Part shown: positions 36,642 through 45,129 of the stretch, piece after piece | Layout of the letters: each line of letters begins with the position of its first letter | How positions within the stretch are numbered: the first letter of the stretch is position 1 | DNA from: Saccharopolyspora spinosa NRRL 18395 | Lineage (GTDB): Bacteria > Actinomycetota > Actinomycetes > Mycobacteriales > Pseudonocardiaceae | Length of the DNA: 64,000 bases | Assembly (NCBI RefSeq): GCF_000194155.1 | Contig: NZ_GL877878.1 | Span: forward strand, 712,458-776,457 | Reading direction: 5' to 3' | Notes under the pieces: model-generated | What the model saw: the letters and a program-made list of their open reading frames with translations, nothing else | Databases searched by the model: none | Told to the model about the DNA's origin: nothing | Position numbers and translations under genes: made by a program

Positions 36642-36962
36642 GAGCTCCACGGTAAACCGAGCCCCAAGCGCCCCGGTGCGGAGAGAGGTGCCCCTCACTT
36701 TAAAACGCGCCGGCGTACGCTGCGCAAACGCTTTTTGTGCTGGTCACAGGGGATCTGTAGACTCTGCTTAGTCCAGCACTCGGTCGGTGGTTGATAGGTA
36801 TCTATTGTGCTGGTAAGGGCTTTGCCCCTGAGTTCCTGCTACACGGCTGCTACACACAAGATCACAAACATGGACGCCCCGTTCAGCGAGAACCCCCGGC
36901 GCAGAGGCGCGCCGGGGGTTCTCGCTGCGGAGGACAATGACATGGGCGAACGCCGAACGGGC
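36642..36962. other. intergenic region with terminator and short direct repeats
   Basis: No gene is seen in these 321 bases. The region holds one copy of a GAGGTGCCCCTCAC element (36686-36699), also found near 38.28 kb. It has two CTGCTACAC copies (36836-36844 and 36847-36855) of a kind often seen near integrase 3' ends, and a very strong hairpin at 36885-36926. Confidence 0.6.
36885..36926. terminator. strong hairpin terminator
   Basis: A perfect 18-bp stem (AGCGAGAACCCCCGGCGC) with a 6-base loop lies 37 bases after the stop of the MafI-like immunity gene read from the right. It would stop that transcript before ynfA. Confidence 0.8.
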
Positions 36963-37565
36963 TCAAGGCTGGTCGGTGAGGTTCAGCGAGGCAAGCGTGT
37001 TCTCACGGTCGCGGATGTATTCGAGGTCAGCAACCGTGGCCGGGCGGAACCAGTTCAGCAGAGCGGCCAGTGCATCCCGTTCAGGAGGATTCACCGGGAT
37101 CTGCCGGGTGACTAGGCTCGCAGACAACAAGTTGACCAACATTCCCCATTCACCAACGCGGCTCAGCGTGCGGTACTCCTCCAACCGGTCAGGCGGGAGG
37201 CGATCGGCCAGCCGTTCCAGAAGGGCATGTGAATCCGCGCTGAGTTTGCGCAGGTCGTCATGGGTGACGACCCGCGGCTGATCGGCGACCTGGATCGCAG
37301 CCAGCGTCTGGTCACGGTTGCGGATGTAGTCGTAGTCGCCGGTGTCGGTGGGGACCACATCAAGCAGTCGGGTCAGCGTCTCCTTCTCTGCCGGTGTCAC
37401 TTCGGTGTGGCGATTGACCAGCATCTTGCAGATTTCGTTGAGCAACGACGCCGACTCGCCGGCTTCGCCCAGAGCGCGGTACGAGACCAATCGACGCTGC
37501 GGGAGGCGATCGGCGAGTTTCTCCAGCAGCTCGCGTACCGCCTCGTTCAGCTTGACAGCATCCAT
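36963..37565 (-). CDS. MafI-like immunity protein with two repeats
   Basis: A 200-residue protein made of two similar halves (about 8-100 and 105-200). Each has a LxEKLADRLPxxRLxEYR-type helix (LLEKLADRLPQRRLVSYRAL; LLERLADRLPPDRLEEYRTL), then a helix pair, a PxExxxLxxLL segment, and the ending DYDYIRNRDQTLA or DLEYIRDRENTLA. The pattern resembles MafI-family immunity proteins that protect against MafB-type toxins. An EndoU toxin remnant lies directly upstream, which fits. The start at 37565 has GGAGA upstream; GTG 37586 is possible. The duplicated form may bind two toxin surfaces or two variants (inference). Confidence 0.65.
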   Translation of the reverse strand: MDAVKLNEAVRELLEKLADRLPQRRLVSYRALGEAGESASLLNEICKMLVNRHTEVTPAEKETLTRLLDVVPTDTGDYDYIRNRDQTLAAIQVADQPRVVTHDDLRKLSADSHALLERLADRLPPDRLEEYRTLSRVGEWGMLVNLLSASLVTRQIPVNPPERDALAALLNWFRPATVADLEYIRDRENTLASLNLTDQP

Positions 37566-37591
37566 TGTCGTTCTGTCTCCACTCACTCGCT

Positions 37592-37831
37592 TCAGGGTAC
37601 TGGGTGCGGGTTGCCGAACTCATCGTTCTGAACGACGCCCTTGCCACGCACTGGGTAGCCGGTTTGGATCTGTCCATCCGGGGTTACATAACCCTCGATC
37701 TCCACGCCGTCCCTGGTTCCGCTGAACTTGTAGTTCCCACTCTGATCCGACATGACTGGCGGGCGGTCCGGGTTCTTGGCTACCTCCTCAATGGTATTGA
37801 TGATCTTGTCCTCGTCCCATCCGCACCGCAC
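37592..37831 (-). pseudogene. C-terminal remnant of an EndoU ribonuclease toxin
   Basis: An approximately 79-residue frame encodes WDEDKIINTIEEVAKNP, GVEIEGYVTPDGQIQTGYPV and a terminal tail. These match the last half of bacterial EndoU toxin domains (helix with WxxDKI, then G-V-I-x-V and the T-x-Y-P motif). The catalytic His residues of EndoU lie upstream in the family and are missing. The gene is joined to an integrase fragment instead of its secretion and repeat domains. It directly precedes the immunity gene. Confidence 0.65.
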
Positions 37832-38123
37832 TGAGGTACGTAGTCATCGTGCGCGCCTTGATATTCGGCATCCGGCGGATGGCATCCGGCCCGTACGACG
37901 CCAGCGTCGGCACACTGCGCTCCACGGCCACCTCAACCCCCAGCCCGCTGTACAGGCTGCGCAGGCGACGTTCGTAGACATCCCCGGCAAGCTTGGCCGC
38001 ATGCTTGGTCGGGTAGTAGTCCAGCCCTTCCGGGACGCGTGCGCACTTACGGGTATCGGGGTCGCGGTACATCGCAACCCACCGGCCAGGAGTACGCAGG
38101 GCACGGCCATAGCCCATGAGCAT
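37832..38123 (-). pseudogene. N-terminal remnant of a tyrosine recombinase (integrase)
   Basis: About 97 residues encode MGYGRALRTPGRWVAMYRDP, YPTKHAAKLAGDVYERRLRS and NIKARTMTTYLSAV. This is the arm-binding and early core-binding part of an actinomycete integrase. The reading passes into the EndoU fragment at about 37830, and the catalytic domain is absent. A GGAGTACG stretch and multiple ATGs near 38120 could still allow expression of the fragment. Confidence 0.6.
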
Positions 38124-38496
38124 GCTCTCTCAACTCATGAGCACAGCGCACGGCGCACGCCAAGTGCCGGCCGGGCCGTTGTCGATCCCAAGTCGCACAA
38201 CGTGTAGCAAGCTACGCGACAAGATCATCCACGTCGGCCCTGACCAGCGGCGAAACGTGACGAGTGCGTTCGAGGTGAAAGGTGCCCCTCACTCCGAGGA
38301 GATCACTCAGCTGGCGTCGCGGCGGAACGCTACCGCGACCGATGCGCGCCGAAGGCCGCGGTCGCGATCATGAACAGGCCGAACGCGGTGGAACCGGCCG
38401 GCAGCCCGATGGCGTCGTCGCTGTCCGCAGGTCGGAGCCGCCCTGGCCGAGTCGTTGTCCCGGCATCCGCGATTGACGCGATCCGATAAGGTCTTA
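38124..38496. other. intergenic region with degenerate sequence
   Basis: No intact gene is seen in these 373 bases. A second AGGTGCCCCTCAC element lies at 38280-38292. On the minus strand, 38345-38430 reads DSDDAIGLPAGSTAFGLFMI then ATAAFGA, which looks like the tail of a lost membrane protein. Confidence 0.4.
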
Positions 38497-39696
38497 ATGA
38501 TGACCACGGAGACCTCTTTGTCCACCGAGCCCATTTCGATCGACGATCTGGTTGCTCGTTCCGCAGATCTCAAAGGCGAACTGGTCAAGTTCGCTCAAAG
38601 CCGTCGCTTCGCCAGGCAGTTGGACGCGCGGTTTGCCGAAGCCGCTGATGGACATGGTTACCTGAGCGAGGAAACGGCCGTGTGGGTCATCGACCATTTC
38701 GCACTGCAGGACCGGCTGGCAGGCGGTCGTACCCTCCCCGAGCGATTTATCGCGCAGCGGCGACCGCGGCTGTCCGACGTCGAGCAAGAAATGGTGCTTG
38801 GCTGGCGCGACGTCATCGAGGCGTTTTTCGAGGTCCGCCAGTTCGACGGGGACGCCGTCCTGCTGCACAACCTCTTTGACGACCTGGTCTACCGGGTCTA
38901 CTCCAACATGGGGCGCGGTGTGTTCGCGAAGCTGCGCAAGGGGATGTTCGTCGTCGGCCGGATCGTGCCGGTCCACCCTTCCTGCGACGCCTGGCTGGTC
39001 AGCGGGCACTTCGTCTGTTTCCCAAAGTCAGCGCGTCGGCAGATTGCCCAGTCCGCTGCGCAGAAGCTGATCACCCGTCCGGGGGCGCTTCGCCGCAACC
39101 CTGCCCTGCTGCGGCGGTCCTGGGAGATCCAGGCCGAGCAGCGCGCGAATTTCGTCGATCTGGTCGGCTCCGACGTTTTGGTGTTGCCCCCAGCGCAAGC
39201 CCAGGCGACCTTGCGTGAGCACTACCGCCGGATACGCGAGGCCACAGCAAAGCCTGCGGGTAAGTTCGCCAAGCCGACCACCGGTGTCACGCTTGACGAG
39301 TTGACACGCTGGCCCGAGGACCTACTCGAAGCCGAGAGCGTCGCGCTGATCTACGACGAGGTTGAAGGACTCAACTTCTACCGTGATTTCGGCCGACTGG
39401 ACGCCCTGTTCGCCGATCCCTCGCTTGCCAGCGACCGTACCCGCATTGCCCATTTGCGCGAGTACCTGCACGACGAGTCGGTGTCCCCGCTGGCAATCCG
39501 CCGCCTGGTGCAACGCCATCCCGACGGTGCCGACCCGGTTTTCCGTGCCTTGCTAAGCAAACCCGGATTCTCCTGGCCGCGTGATGGCGAGAAACTCCTG
39601 CGCCGCCACAAGAAGTCCTACTTTGACCAAGAGCCGACCCCCAGCATCACCACCGTCGGCGACCGCCTCGCCGAACTTCTCGGCAAGACCAGGTAG
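38497..39696 (+). CDS. hypothetical protein, about 400 residues
   Basis: A 399-residue soluble protein of no family I recognise. Notable stretches are GYLSEETAVWVIDHFALQDR, an acidic helix around VEQEMVLGWRDVIEAFFEVR, the beta-rich KLRKGMFVVGRIVPVHPSCD with WLVSGHFVCFP, and the C-terminal HKKSYFDQEPTPSITTVGDR. The central segment resembles bacterial proteins that carry SEC-C-type or ancillary nucleic-acid domains, but I cannot place it. Two adjacent ATGs (38497, 38500) are both possible starts. Confidence 0.75.
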   Translation: MMTTETSLSTEPISIDDLVARSADLKGELVKFAQSRRFARQLDARFAEAADGHGYLSEETAVWVIDHFALQDRLAGGRTLPERFIAQRRPRLSDVEQEMVLGWRDVIEAFFEVRQFDGDAVLLHNLFDDLVYRVYSNMGRGVFAKLRKGMFVVGRIVPVHPSCDAWLVSGHFVCFPKSARRQIAQSAAQKLITRPGALRRNPALLRRSWEIQAEQRANFVDLVGSDVLVLPPAQAQATLREHYRRIREATAKPAGKFAKPTTGVTLDELTRWPEDLLEAESVALIYDEVEGLNFYRDFGRLDALFADPSLASDRTRIAHLREYLHDESVSPLAIRRLVQRHPDGADPVFRALLSKPGFSWPRDGEKLLRRHKKSYFDQEPTPSITTVGDRLAELLGKTR

Positions 39697-39875
39697 CGAC
39701 GCGGAGTTCGCTGGGCGGCCGTCGCTGTGCTGCGGGAACATTTCGCCGATCGTGTTCTGTAGCCCGGCTAATCGGGTGATAGAACCCTGTTGTGGCTCGG
39801 GTCTCGCGTGGCAGTCGAGTATCTTCCTCGACGGTCCGCGAGATCGTCAAGAAGTGTCGCCGTGGGGGTTCTGGG

Positions 39876-40736
39876 GTGGAGTGCAGCTTTTGGGAATTCG
39901 GCGCGATTGTGCGGCACGAGAAGGCACGTCACGAGGCCGGTTCGGTGTCGGTGGCGGAGGCTCGGCGGAAGTTCGACGTGCCAGTGTTCGTGTTCGCTCA
40001 GGGGAGCGGGCTCAACCAGCCTGAGGATCCCCGGGCGACTGTGCTGGCAGCCGAGGACCGGGTGCGTTCCAGGGGGTGGATTGAGCCTGGCGGGCGGTTG
40101 AACGATCGGTGGTATGAGATCGTTTCCGCGCTGGTCCACGGTCAGTCGTTCGGTTATCTGTATCTCGCTTCGCCTGATGAGGCGGAGACACGGGTGATCG
40201 TGACGGTCAGCGAGGGGTTGGCGTTTCGGCTGCTGCTTCGGGGTGATCGGGTGTGGATCGACGAGGTGCGGCCGGATTCCGCTGAGCAGGCGCTCGTGGC
40301 CAGCCTGCCGGAGGTCGTTCCTGCGTCCGGGCGGGAGGTGCGGTTACCGACGGCGGTACTGCATGCGGCCGGGTTGGAGGCGGAGAATCACAAGGCGGAC
40401 CAAGGGGATTGGATCGCCTACGAGCTTGGGCAGGCCGGCGTCTCGACGGAGGACGCCACGGCGGTCGGCAGGCTTTCGAAGCTCGCGGATCGCGCGACCG
40501 GGCAGTTCAACGTCGGCATCCACGAATCCGATGGCACGCCTCGGCTGGCTCCGTGGGCGATCACGGTGCACCACAGCCCGTCGGGGCGAGTCGCGCAGAT
40601 CCCGCAGCCGCCTCGCGGAGAGCAAATCCTGGTCACCCCAGCGAGCAACAGGACGCTGGCCGTGGCGCTGCGCACCTACCGCGACGAGCTGCACCAGCAG
40701 GTCCGCGACGCTCGGCGGCCTCGGCGATCCGGGTAG
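39876..40736 (+). CDS. EspG-family ESX secretion-associated chaperone
   Basis: A protein of about 286 residues of the EspG family (PF14011), cytosolic chaperones that in mycobacteria bind PE-PPE pairs for type VII secretion. The N-terminus has the strand pattern VECSFWEFGAIVRHEKARH. It is followed by VFVFAQGSGLNQPEDPRATV, RWYEIVSALVHGQSFGYLYL and a C-terminal region ending with AVALRTYRDELHQQVRDARR. The exact start is uncertain; a longer frame from 39792 lacks family features. It heads the PE-like/DUF3558/PPE-like array, which supports a chaperone role. Confidence 0.8.
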   Translation: MECSFWEFGAIVRHEKARHEAGSVSVAEARRKFDVPVFVFAQGSGLNQPEDPRATVLAAEDRVRSRGWIEPGGRLNDRWYEIVSALVHGQSFGYLYLASPDEAETRVIVTVSEGLAFRLLLRGDRVWIDEVRPDSAEQALVASLPEVVPASGREVRLPTAVLHAAGLEAENHKADQGDWIAYELGQAGVSTEDATAVGRLSKLADRATGQFNVGIHESDGTPRLAPWAITVHHSPSGRVAQIPQPPRGEQILVTPASNRTLAVALRTYRDELHQQVRDARRPRRSG

Positions 40737-40821
40737 TTCTCTGCTGGTTTTGCCCACCGTCACAGTGAGCTATGACACGATCACGCGCGGACGCAGGATC
40801 GGTCTTGGGAAGGACGAGCCT

Positions 40822-41151
40822 GTGAGCGAGCCGGTAAGCGTCAGCGGTCACCAGGCGTTCTACGTCGACCTCGACCGCGCACCCGAACTCCTAGCCGAGC
40901 TCGACGGCGTGCGGGAGAAGTACGAGGTAGCGCGTGACATAGCCACGCAGCTGGCGAATATCACGCCGCCGTTCGTTGACGACGTGACCGTCGAGGTCTT
41001 CAGGAAGCTTGGCGAACGTGCTCAAGGTGGCGAAGGCAGCCTTTATGACACGGCCCAAGGCATGATCCAGTGGATCATCGATTTTCAGGCCGCTGTGCAA
41101 AAAGCAATTGATGAGCACAAGCGCATCGACGAAGAGAATCGGATGGGATGA
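40822..41151 (+). CDS. PE-like small helical protein (module A)
   Basis: A 109-residue two-helix protein (SVSGHQAFYVDLDRAPELLA, ELDGVREKYEVARDIATQLA, RAQGGEGSLYDTAQGMIQWI). By size, helical content, EspG neighbour and PPE-like partner I infer a PE/WXG100-type type VII substrate. GTG start with AAGGAC upstream. The stop overlaps the next lipoprotein start by four bases. Copies lie at 41731 (chimeric) and 44205, with a relic at 14390. Confidence 0.7.
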   Translation: MSEPVSVSGHQAFYVDLDRAPELLAELDGVREKYEVARDIATQLANITPPFVDDVTVEVFRKLGERAQGGEGSLYDTAQGMIQWIIDFQAAVQKAIDEHKRIDEENRMG

Positions 41152-41729
41152 CCGTGCACACCACGCGCGCCACCCTTGCGGTGACAGCGAGTCTTCTGAC
41201 GGTTGGCTTGGCGGGTTGCGCCGCGCCACCCGGTACCCCTGAACCAACCGCCAACGGCGAGGCGACTTCCGCTGCGAGGGATCCGCTGCACATCGACAAA
41301 CCGAAAAGCCTTCGAGCGATTGCGGACCCTTGTCAGCTTCTGACGCCTGCACAATTGCAGCACCTCAACGCGGGAACTCCGGAGTCGGGACAGTCCCAGT
41401 GGGGGCAAGCGGAGTGCACATGGCGGAACCAGCAACTGCGGATCAACATCGCTCCAGACACTGTCCAAGGCCAAGGGCTGCGCTGGATGGCGAAGACCGC
41501 TGGAGATGGGAACGGCAACCCGAACGCCGAGGTCAACGGGTATCCAGCGGTCCATTACGGCATCAGTTCTGGGTCTTGTGGAACCTACGTCGGGACATCC
41601 GACAAGGAACTGTTCCTGGTGAACTTCCAGACAGGCAGTGAGGGCAAGGGCAATCCGGAGTATGCGGATCCGTGTGCGATGGCCGACAGGATCGCGGGTT
41701 TGGTGCTGGAGAACATTCCTTCGGTGTGA
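41148..41729 (+). CDS. DUF3558 lipoprotein (module A)
   Basis: A 193-residue lipoprotein with a signal peptide and lipobox (LLTVGLAGCAAP), then the core IADPCQLLTPAQLQHLNAG, ECTWRNQQLRINIAPDTVQG, SGSCGTYVG and the conserved tail NPEYADPCAMADRIAGLVLE. Four Cys suggest disulfides outside the membrane. Coupled to the PE-like gene. It is about half identical by eye to the copy at 42108. Confidence 0.88.
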   Translation: MTVHTTRATLAVTASLLTVGLAGCAAPPGTPEPTANGEATSAARDPLHIDKPKSLRAIADPCQLLTPAQLQHLNAGTPESGQSQWGQAECTWRNQQLRINIAPDTVQGQGLRWMAKTAGDGNGNPNAEVNGYPAVHYGISSGSCGTYVGTSDKELFLVNFQTGSEGKGNPEYADPCAMADRIAGLVLENIPSV

Positions 41730-41730
41730 G

Positions 41731-42111
41731 ATGGGGGTAGGTGGGGGACATGGAGCTTTTCGGTTGGTTGTTCGGCACCCGGGAGATTCCGGGGCAGGCG
41801 CAGGCGGAGTTCGATCATCCGAAGTCGACCTCGACCGCGCACCCGAACTCCTGGCTGAGCTCGACGGCATGCGGGAGAAGTACACGACGACACGGGATAT
41901 GGCGACTGAGCTGGCGACCATCATGCCGCCATTTGGGGATGACGTGACGATTGCGGTCTTCCAGAAGCTCGGGGAACGCGCTCAGGGCGGTGAGGGATGT
42001 CTCTACGGCACCGCGCAGGGAATGATCGACTGGATTGACGGTTTCAAGGCCGCCGTGCAGAAAGCGATCGACGAGCACAAACGCATCGACAACGAGACCT
42101 GGATGGCATGA
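41731..42111 (+). pseudogene. chimera of a PPE-like 5' end and a PE-like gene (modules A/B)
   Basis: 41731-41824 is nearly identical to 42684-42785, the start of the PPE-like gene (MELFGWLFGTREIPGQAQAE from 41750). At about 41824 it changes to the PE-like gene at the codons for VDLDRAPELLAELDGMREKY and continues to DEHKRIDNETWMA. The two parts are in different frames. A 126-residue hybrid starting at 41731 (MGVGGGHGAFRLVVRHP) is possible in the PE frame. It marks the crossover between module copies. The lipoprotein start is still coupled at 42108. Confidence 0.8.
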
Positions 42112-42683
42112 CCGTGCATACCAAACGCACCACTCTCCTAGCAGTAGCAAGCTTGTTCACCCTCGGACTGGTCGGCTGCACCGCACCTGCATTGGAAAAG
42201 CCAGTTCCTAGCCCGCAGACCAGCTCAGCTGTCGAGGATCCGCTCCACATCGAGCAGCCCAAGAACCTCGCTGCCGTGTCCGACCCATGTCAGTTCCTGA
42301 CGTCCACGCAAGTGCAGCAGCTTAGGGCAGGCAGTGCTGAGCCGGGCCAGTCGGAGTGGGGGCAAGGAGCCTGTAAGTGGCGTAATCAGCTGTTCGAAGT
42401 CAAGATCTCGCCCGACACTGTGCAGGGCCAAGGGCTTCGTTGGATGGCGAAAACCGCCGGCGACAATGGGAATCCGAACGCGAATGTCAGCGGCTACCCT
42501 GCGGTGCACTATGGCGTGTCCGGCGGCTCATGTGGCACCTTCGTCGGAACATCGGACAAAGAGCTGCTCCTAGTGAATTTCCAAACCGGTTCCGATGGGC
42601 GTTGGAATCCGGAGTATGCGGATCCGTGTTCGATGGCCGACAAGATCGCGGGTTTGGTGCTGGAGAACGTTCCTTCGGCGTGA
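42108..42683 (+). CDS. DUF3558 lipoprotein (module B)
   Basis: A 191-residue paralogue of the proteins at 41148 and 44531. It has the lipobox LVGC, VSDPCQFLTSTQVQQLRAG, ACKWRNQLFEVKISPDTVQG, GGSCGTFVG and NPEYADPCSMADKIAGLVLE. The signal peptide and C-terminus are best conserved, while the central strand region differs among copies, which suggests surface diversification. Confidence 0.88.
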   Translation: MTVHTKRTTLLAVASLFTLGLVGCTAPALEKPVPSPQTSSAVEDPLHIEQPKNLAAVSDPCQFLTSTQVQQLRAGSAEPGQSEWGQGACKWRNQLFEVKISPDTVQGQGLRWMAKTAGDNGNPNANVSGYPAVHYGVSGGSCGTFVGTSDKELLLVNFQTGSDGRWNPEYADPCSMADKIAGLVLENVPSA

Positions 42684-42703
42684 GATGGGAGTCGGTGGGG
42701 GAC

Positions 42704-43984
42704 ATGGAGCTTTTCGGTTGGTTGTTCGGCACCCGGGAGATTCCGGGGCAGGCGCAGGCGGAGTTCGATCATCCGAAGGTCTACGGCGAGGTTGAGTCCG
42801 GGCCGGGGGTGGCTGCGGCGTCGCGGGCGGCGGCGAACTGGCGGGATCGGGTCAGCGCCGCGTTCGGTGCGGCCGACGGGGATCTGGATCGGGCGCTGAA
42901 GAAGTTCGACGTCGTCATGCAGGGTGCCGCCGGCGAGCAGGCCAAGGACGCGGTGACACCGTTGTCGCAGGCCACCCGGCAATCCATCGAGGTAGCCGCG
43001 CAGGTCGGGGCGGCGGTGGAGCAGCAGGCCCAGGGTTCGGCGGACTTCAAGTACGCCTTCCCGCCGCCGTATCAGGTGCCGCCGGACAACATCGGGTGGA
43101 CCGACTACGTCAACCCGATCGCCTACGGGTTCAAGACCGAGGTGCGTGCTGCGCACGAGGAACACCATGACCAGGTCGAGGCGCAGGCGCGGCAGCAGTA
43201 CGAGACCTACACCCAGGCCAGCAACGACCGGGCGAACACGGTGCAGCGGTTCGATCCGCCGCCGACGTTCACCGCCGACGTCGCCCCTGCGGACACCGCG
43301 CCGGTGCACAAGGTCGACCCGAACCCGGGTTACACCGGCGCGACCACCACAACCCCTGCGAGCACCGGGCAGCCGTCGAGCGATCGTACCGGTTCGCCCA
43401 CCGAAGTGCCGTCACGTACGCCAGGTCAACCGATCGTCCCGAATGGACAGTCGATGTCCCCGGTTCCGCAATCGCCAGCAGAATCCGGTTCGGTGTGGGC
43501 CATGCCTCCCGCAGCGGGCACCACCCCGCCGCTGCCCGGTACTGGTGTGCCGACATCTCCTGGCGTTGGTGGGGGAGGGTTCGTTGGTGATGCGGTGATC
43601 TCAAGGGCCAGCACCAGCGGCCCGGGCGTCGCTGGCCGAGTCGGCGGTGGCACCGGACCTGGCCGAGGAGTCGGCGGTTTGGGTGGCAGTGTGCTGAGCC
43701 CCGGTGGCTCGTCCGGCGGGGGCGGCTCGACGCCGGGTGGCGCCGCTGCCGGTGACAACGTGACCACGCGAGGCGGTGCCGGTGCTGCTGCTGGTGGCGC
43801 GGGTACTGGGCGCGGCAAGCGTGAGGACGAGGACAAAGAGCATGTGAACAAGTACTTGGCCCCCACCGATGATGCGTGGGAGGAGCTGGGCTTGCCGAAG
43901 ACGGCCCCGCCCGTGTTTGGTGACTGGGCCGCCCAGAATCCGGAGGGCAAACCCCCTCGCCCTCCGGAGAAGGGCGCCCCGTGA
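42704..43984 (+). CDS. PPE-like protein (full-length copy, module B)
   Basis: A 426-residue protein. It has an N-terminal conserved tag MELFGWLFGTREIPGQAQAE and a helical domain (about 40-190) with VAAASRAAANWRDRVSAAFG and AFPPPYQVPPDNIGWTDYVN, like the PPE fold. A low-complexity Pro/Gly/Thr-rich linker follows (190-390), and the C-terminus KYLAPTDDAWEELGLPKTAP resembles those of actinobacterial PPE proteins. There is no signal peptide, consistent with type VII export. ATG 42704 with a GGTGGGGG site. It has partners in the coupled PE-like and lipoprotein genes, and EspG is upstream. Confidence 0.75.
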   Translation: MELFGWLFGTREIPGQAQAEFDHPKVYGEVESGPGVAAASRAAANWRDRVSAAFGAADGDLDRALKKFDVVMQGAAGEQAKDAVTPLSQATRQSIEVAAQVGAAVEQQAQGSADFKYAFPPPYQVPPDNIGWTDYVNPIAYGFKTEVRAAHEEHHDQVEAQARQQYETYTQASNDRANTVQRFDPPPTFTADVAPADTAPVHKVDPNPGYTGATTTTPASTGQPSSDRTGSPTEVPSRTPGQPIVPNGQSMSPVPQSPAESGSVWAMPPAAGTTPPLPGTGVPTSPGVGGGGFVGDAVISRASTSGPGVAGRVGGGTGPGRGVGGLGGSVLSPGGSSGGGGSTPGGAAAGDNVTTRGGAGAAAGGAGTGRGKREDEDKEHVNKYLAPTDDAWEELGLPKTAPPVFGDWAAQNPEGKPPRPPEKGAP

Positions 43985-44007
43985 TCGCAGGTCACCTTTC
44001 GCCACAA

Positions 44008-44050
44008 GCTGGCCGCGGCCTCCCATCCTCCTCGGGAAGCCGCGGCCAGC
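44008..44050 (+). terminator. hairpin terminator, copy 1
   Basis: A 17-bp stem with one mismatch (GCTGGCCGCGGCCTCCC with GGGAAGCCGCGGCCAGC) and a 9-base loop follow the PPE-like stop by 23 bases. The same hairpin occurs at 45187. Confidence 0.8.
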
Positions 44051-44204
44051 CACCTTTCACCCCGCATCCGGTTTGGGCACGATCTTCGTCCGTCCAGTTT
44101 GGACTTCTTCAGCGCACCATGAACACGCAGCCGGTTATCCTTTTTGGACGCTTCACTGGGCAGCGTGAGCACGCCACACAGTCGCTCTTAGGAAGGATGA
44201 GCCA

Positions 44205-44534
44205 GTGAGCGAGTCGGTAAGCGTCAGCGGTCACCAGGCTCTCTACGTCGACCTCGACCGCGCACCCGAACTCCTAGCCGAGCTCGACGGCGTGCGGGAG
44301 AAGTACGAGGCAGCGCAGGATGTCGCGTATGAACTTTCTCGGATCATGCCGCCGTTTGGAGACGATGTGACCGTTGAGGTCTTCAGGCAACTCGGTGAGC
44401 GTGCTCAGGGCGGTGAGCGAAGCCTGTTCGACACGGCTCAGGGAATGATCGACTGGATCGACGGCTTCAAGGCCGCTGTGCAGAAGGCAATCGACGAGCA
44501 CAAGCGCATCGACAACGAGACCTGGATGGCATGA
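44205..44534 (+). CDS. PE-like small helical protein (module C)
   Basis: A 109-residue near-copy of the protein at 40822 (SVSGHQALYVDLDRAPELLA, ELDGVREKYEAAQDVAYELS, AVQKAIDEHKRIDNETWMA). GTG start with AGGAAGGA upstream. The preceding 160 bases repeat those after 45190, including a degenerate copy of the zinc-ribbon gene's 3' end on the minus strand. Coupled to the next lipoprotein by ATGA. Confidence 0.7.
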   Translation: MSESVSVSGHQALYVDLDRAPELLAELDGVREKYEAAQDVAYELSRIMPPFGDDVTVEVFRQLGERAQGGERSLFDTAQGMIDWIDGFKAAVQKAIDEHKRIDNETWMA

Positions 44535-45109
44535 CCGTGCACACGCCACGCACCACCCTGATCACTGCGGCCGGCCTGCTCGTCTTTGGGCTAGCCGGTT
44601 GCTCCGAATCTCCACCGCAGACCCCGACTCCCAGCCTGAAGACCACCTCCGCTGCGACGGATCCGTTCTACATCGAGCGGCCCAGGAACCTAGCCGCGGT
44701 CTCCGATCCGTGCGAGCTGTTGACATCCGCGCAGGTGCAGCTTCTCCGCGCAGGTGATGTCAAGCACGGAGAGTCCGAATGGGGCCAGCCATCCTGTGAA
44801 TGGCGCAACCAGCAGTTCTCCATGACAGTTGCCCCGGACACAGAGCAGGGGCAGGGGCTGAAGTACACGGCAAAGATCTGGGGTGACGGAGAGGGGAAAC
44901 CCACTGGGGCTGTAAACGGTTACCAGCTGGTTCATGGTGGTATTAACGACATTCGCTGTAGCGCGACGGTCGGCGTGTCGGACACCCAGACCCTGACGGT
45001 TCATTTCACGGCGGGTTCCGAGGGGCGTGGGAATCCGGAGTATGCGGACCCGTGTGCGATGGCCGACAGGATCGCGGGTTTGGTGCTGGAGAACGTTCCT
45101 TCGGCGTGA
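44531..45109 (+). CDS. DUF3558 lipoprotein (module C)
   Basis: A 192-residue lipoprotein with lipobox LAGC, VSDPCELLTSAQVQLLRAGD, SCEWRNQQFSMTVAPDTEQG and NPEYADPCAMADRIAGLVLE. The middle (GDGEGKPTGAVNGYQLVHGG) is the most divergent among the three module copies. Confidence 0.88.
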   Translation: MTVHTPRTTLITAAGLLVFGLAGCSESPPQTPTPSLKTTSAATDPFYIERPRNLAAVSDPCELLTSAQVQLLRAGDVKHGESEWGQPSCEWRNQQFSMTVAPDTEQGQGLKYTAKIWGDGEGKPTGAVNGYQLVHGGINDIRCSATVGVSDTQTLTVHFTAGSEGRGNPEYADPCAMADRIAGLVLENVPSA

Positions 45110-45129
45110 GATGGGAGTCGGTGGGGGAC

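Noticed and set aside
36836-36855. Two CTGCTACAC copies as an attachment site
   Set aside because: Suggestive near an integrase relic, but 9-bp repeats separated by two bases do not identify an att core, and no tRNA gene is visible next to them.
41331-41641. Extra frames inside the DUF3558 lipoprotein genes
   Set aside because: They have no start signals and no conservation among the three module copies, while the lipoprotein frame is conserved in all.
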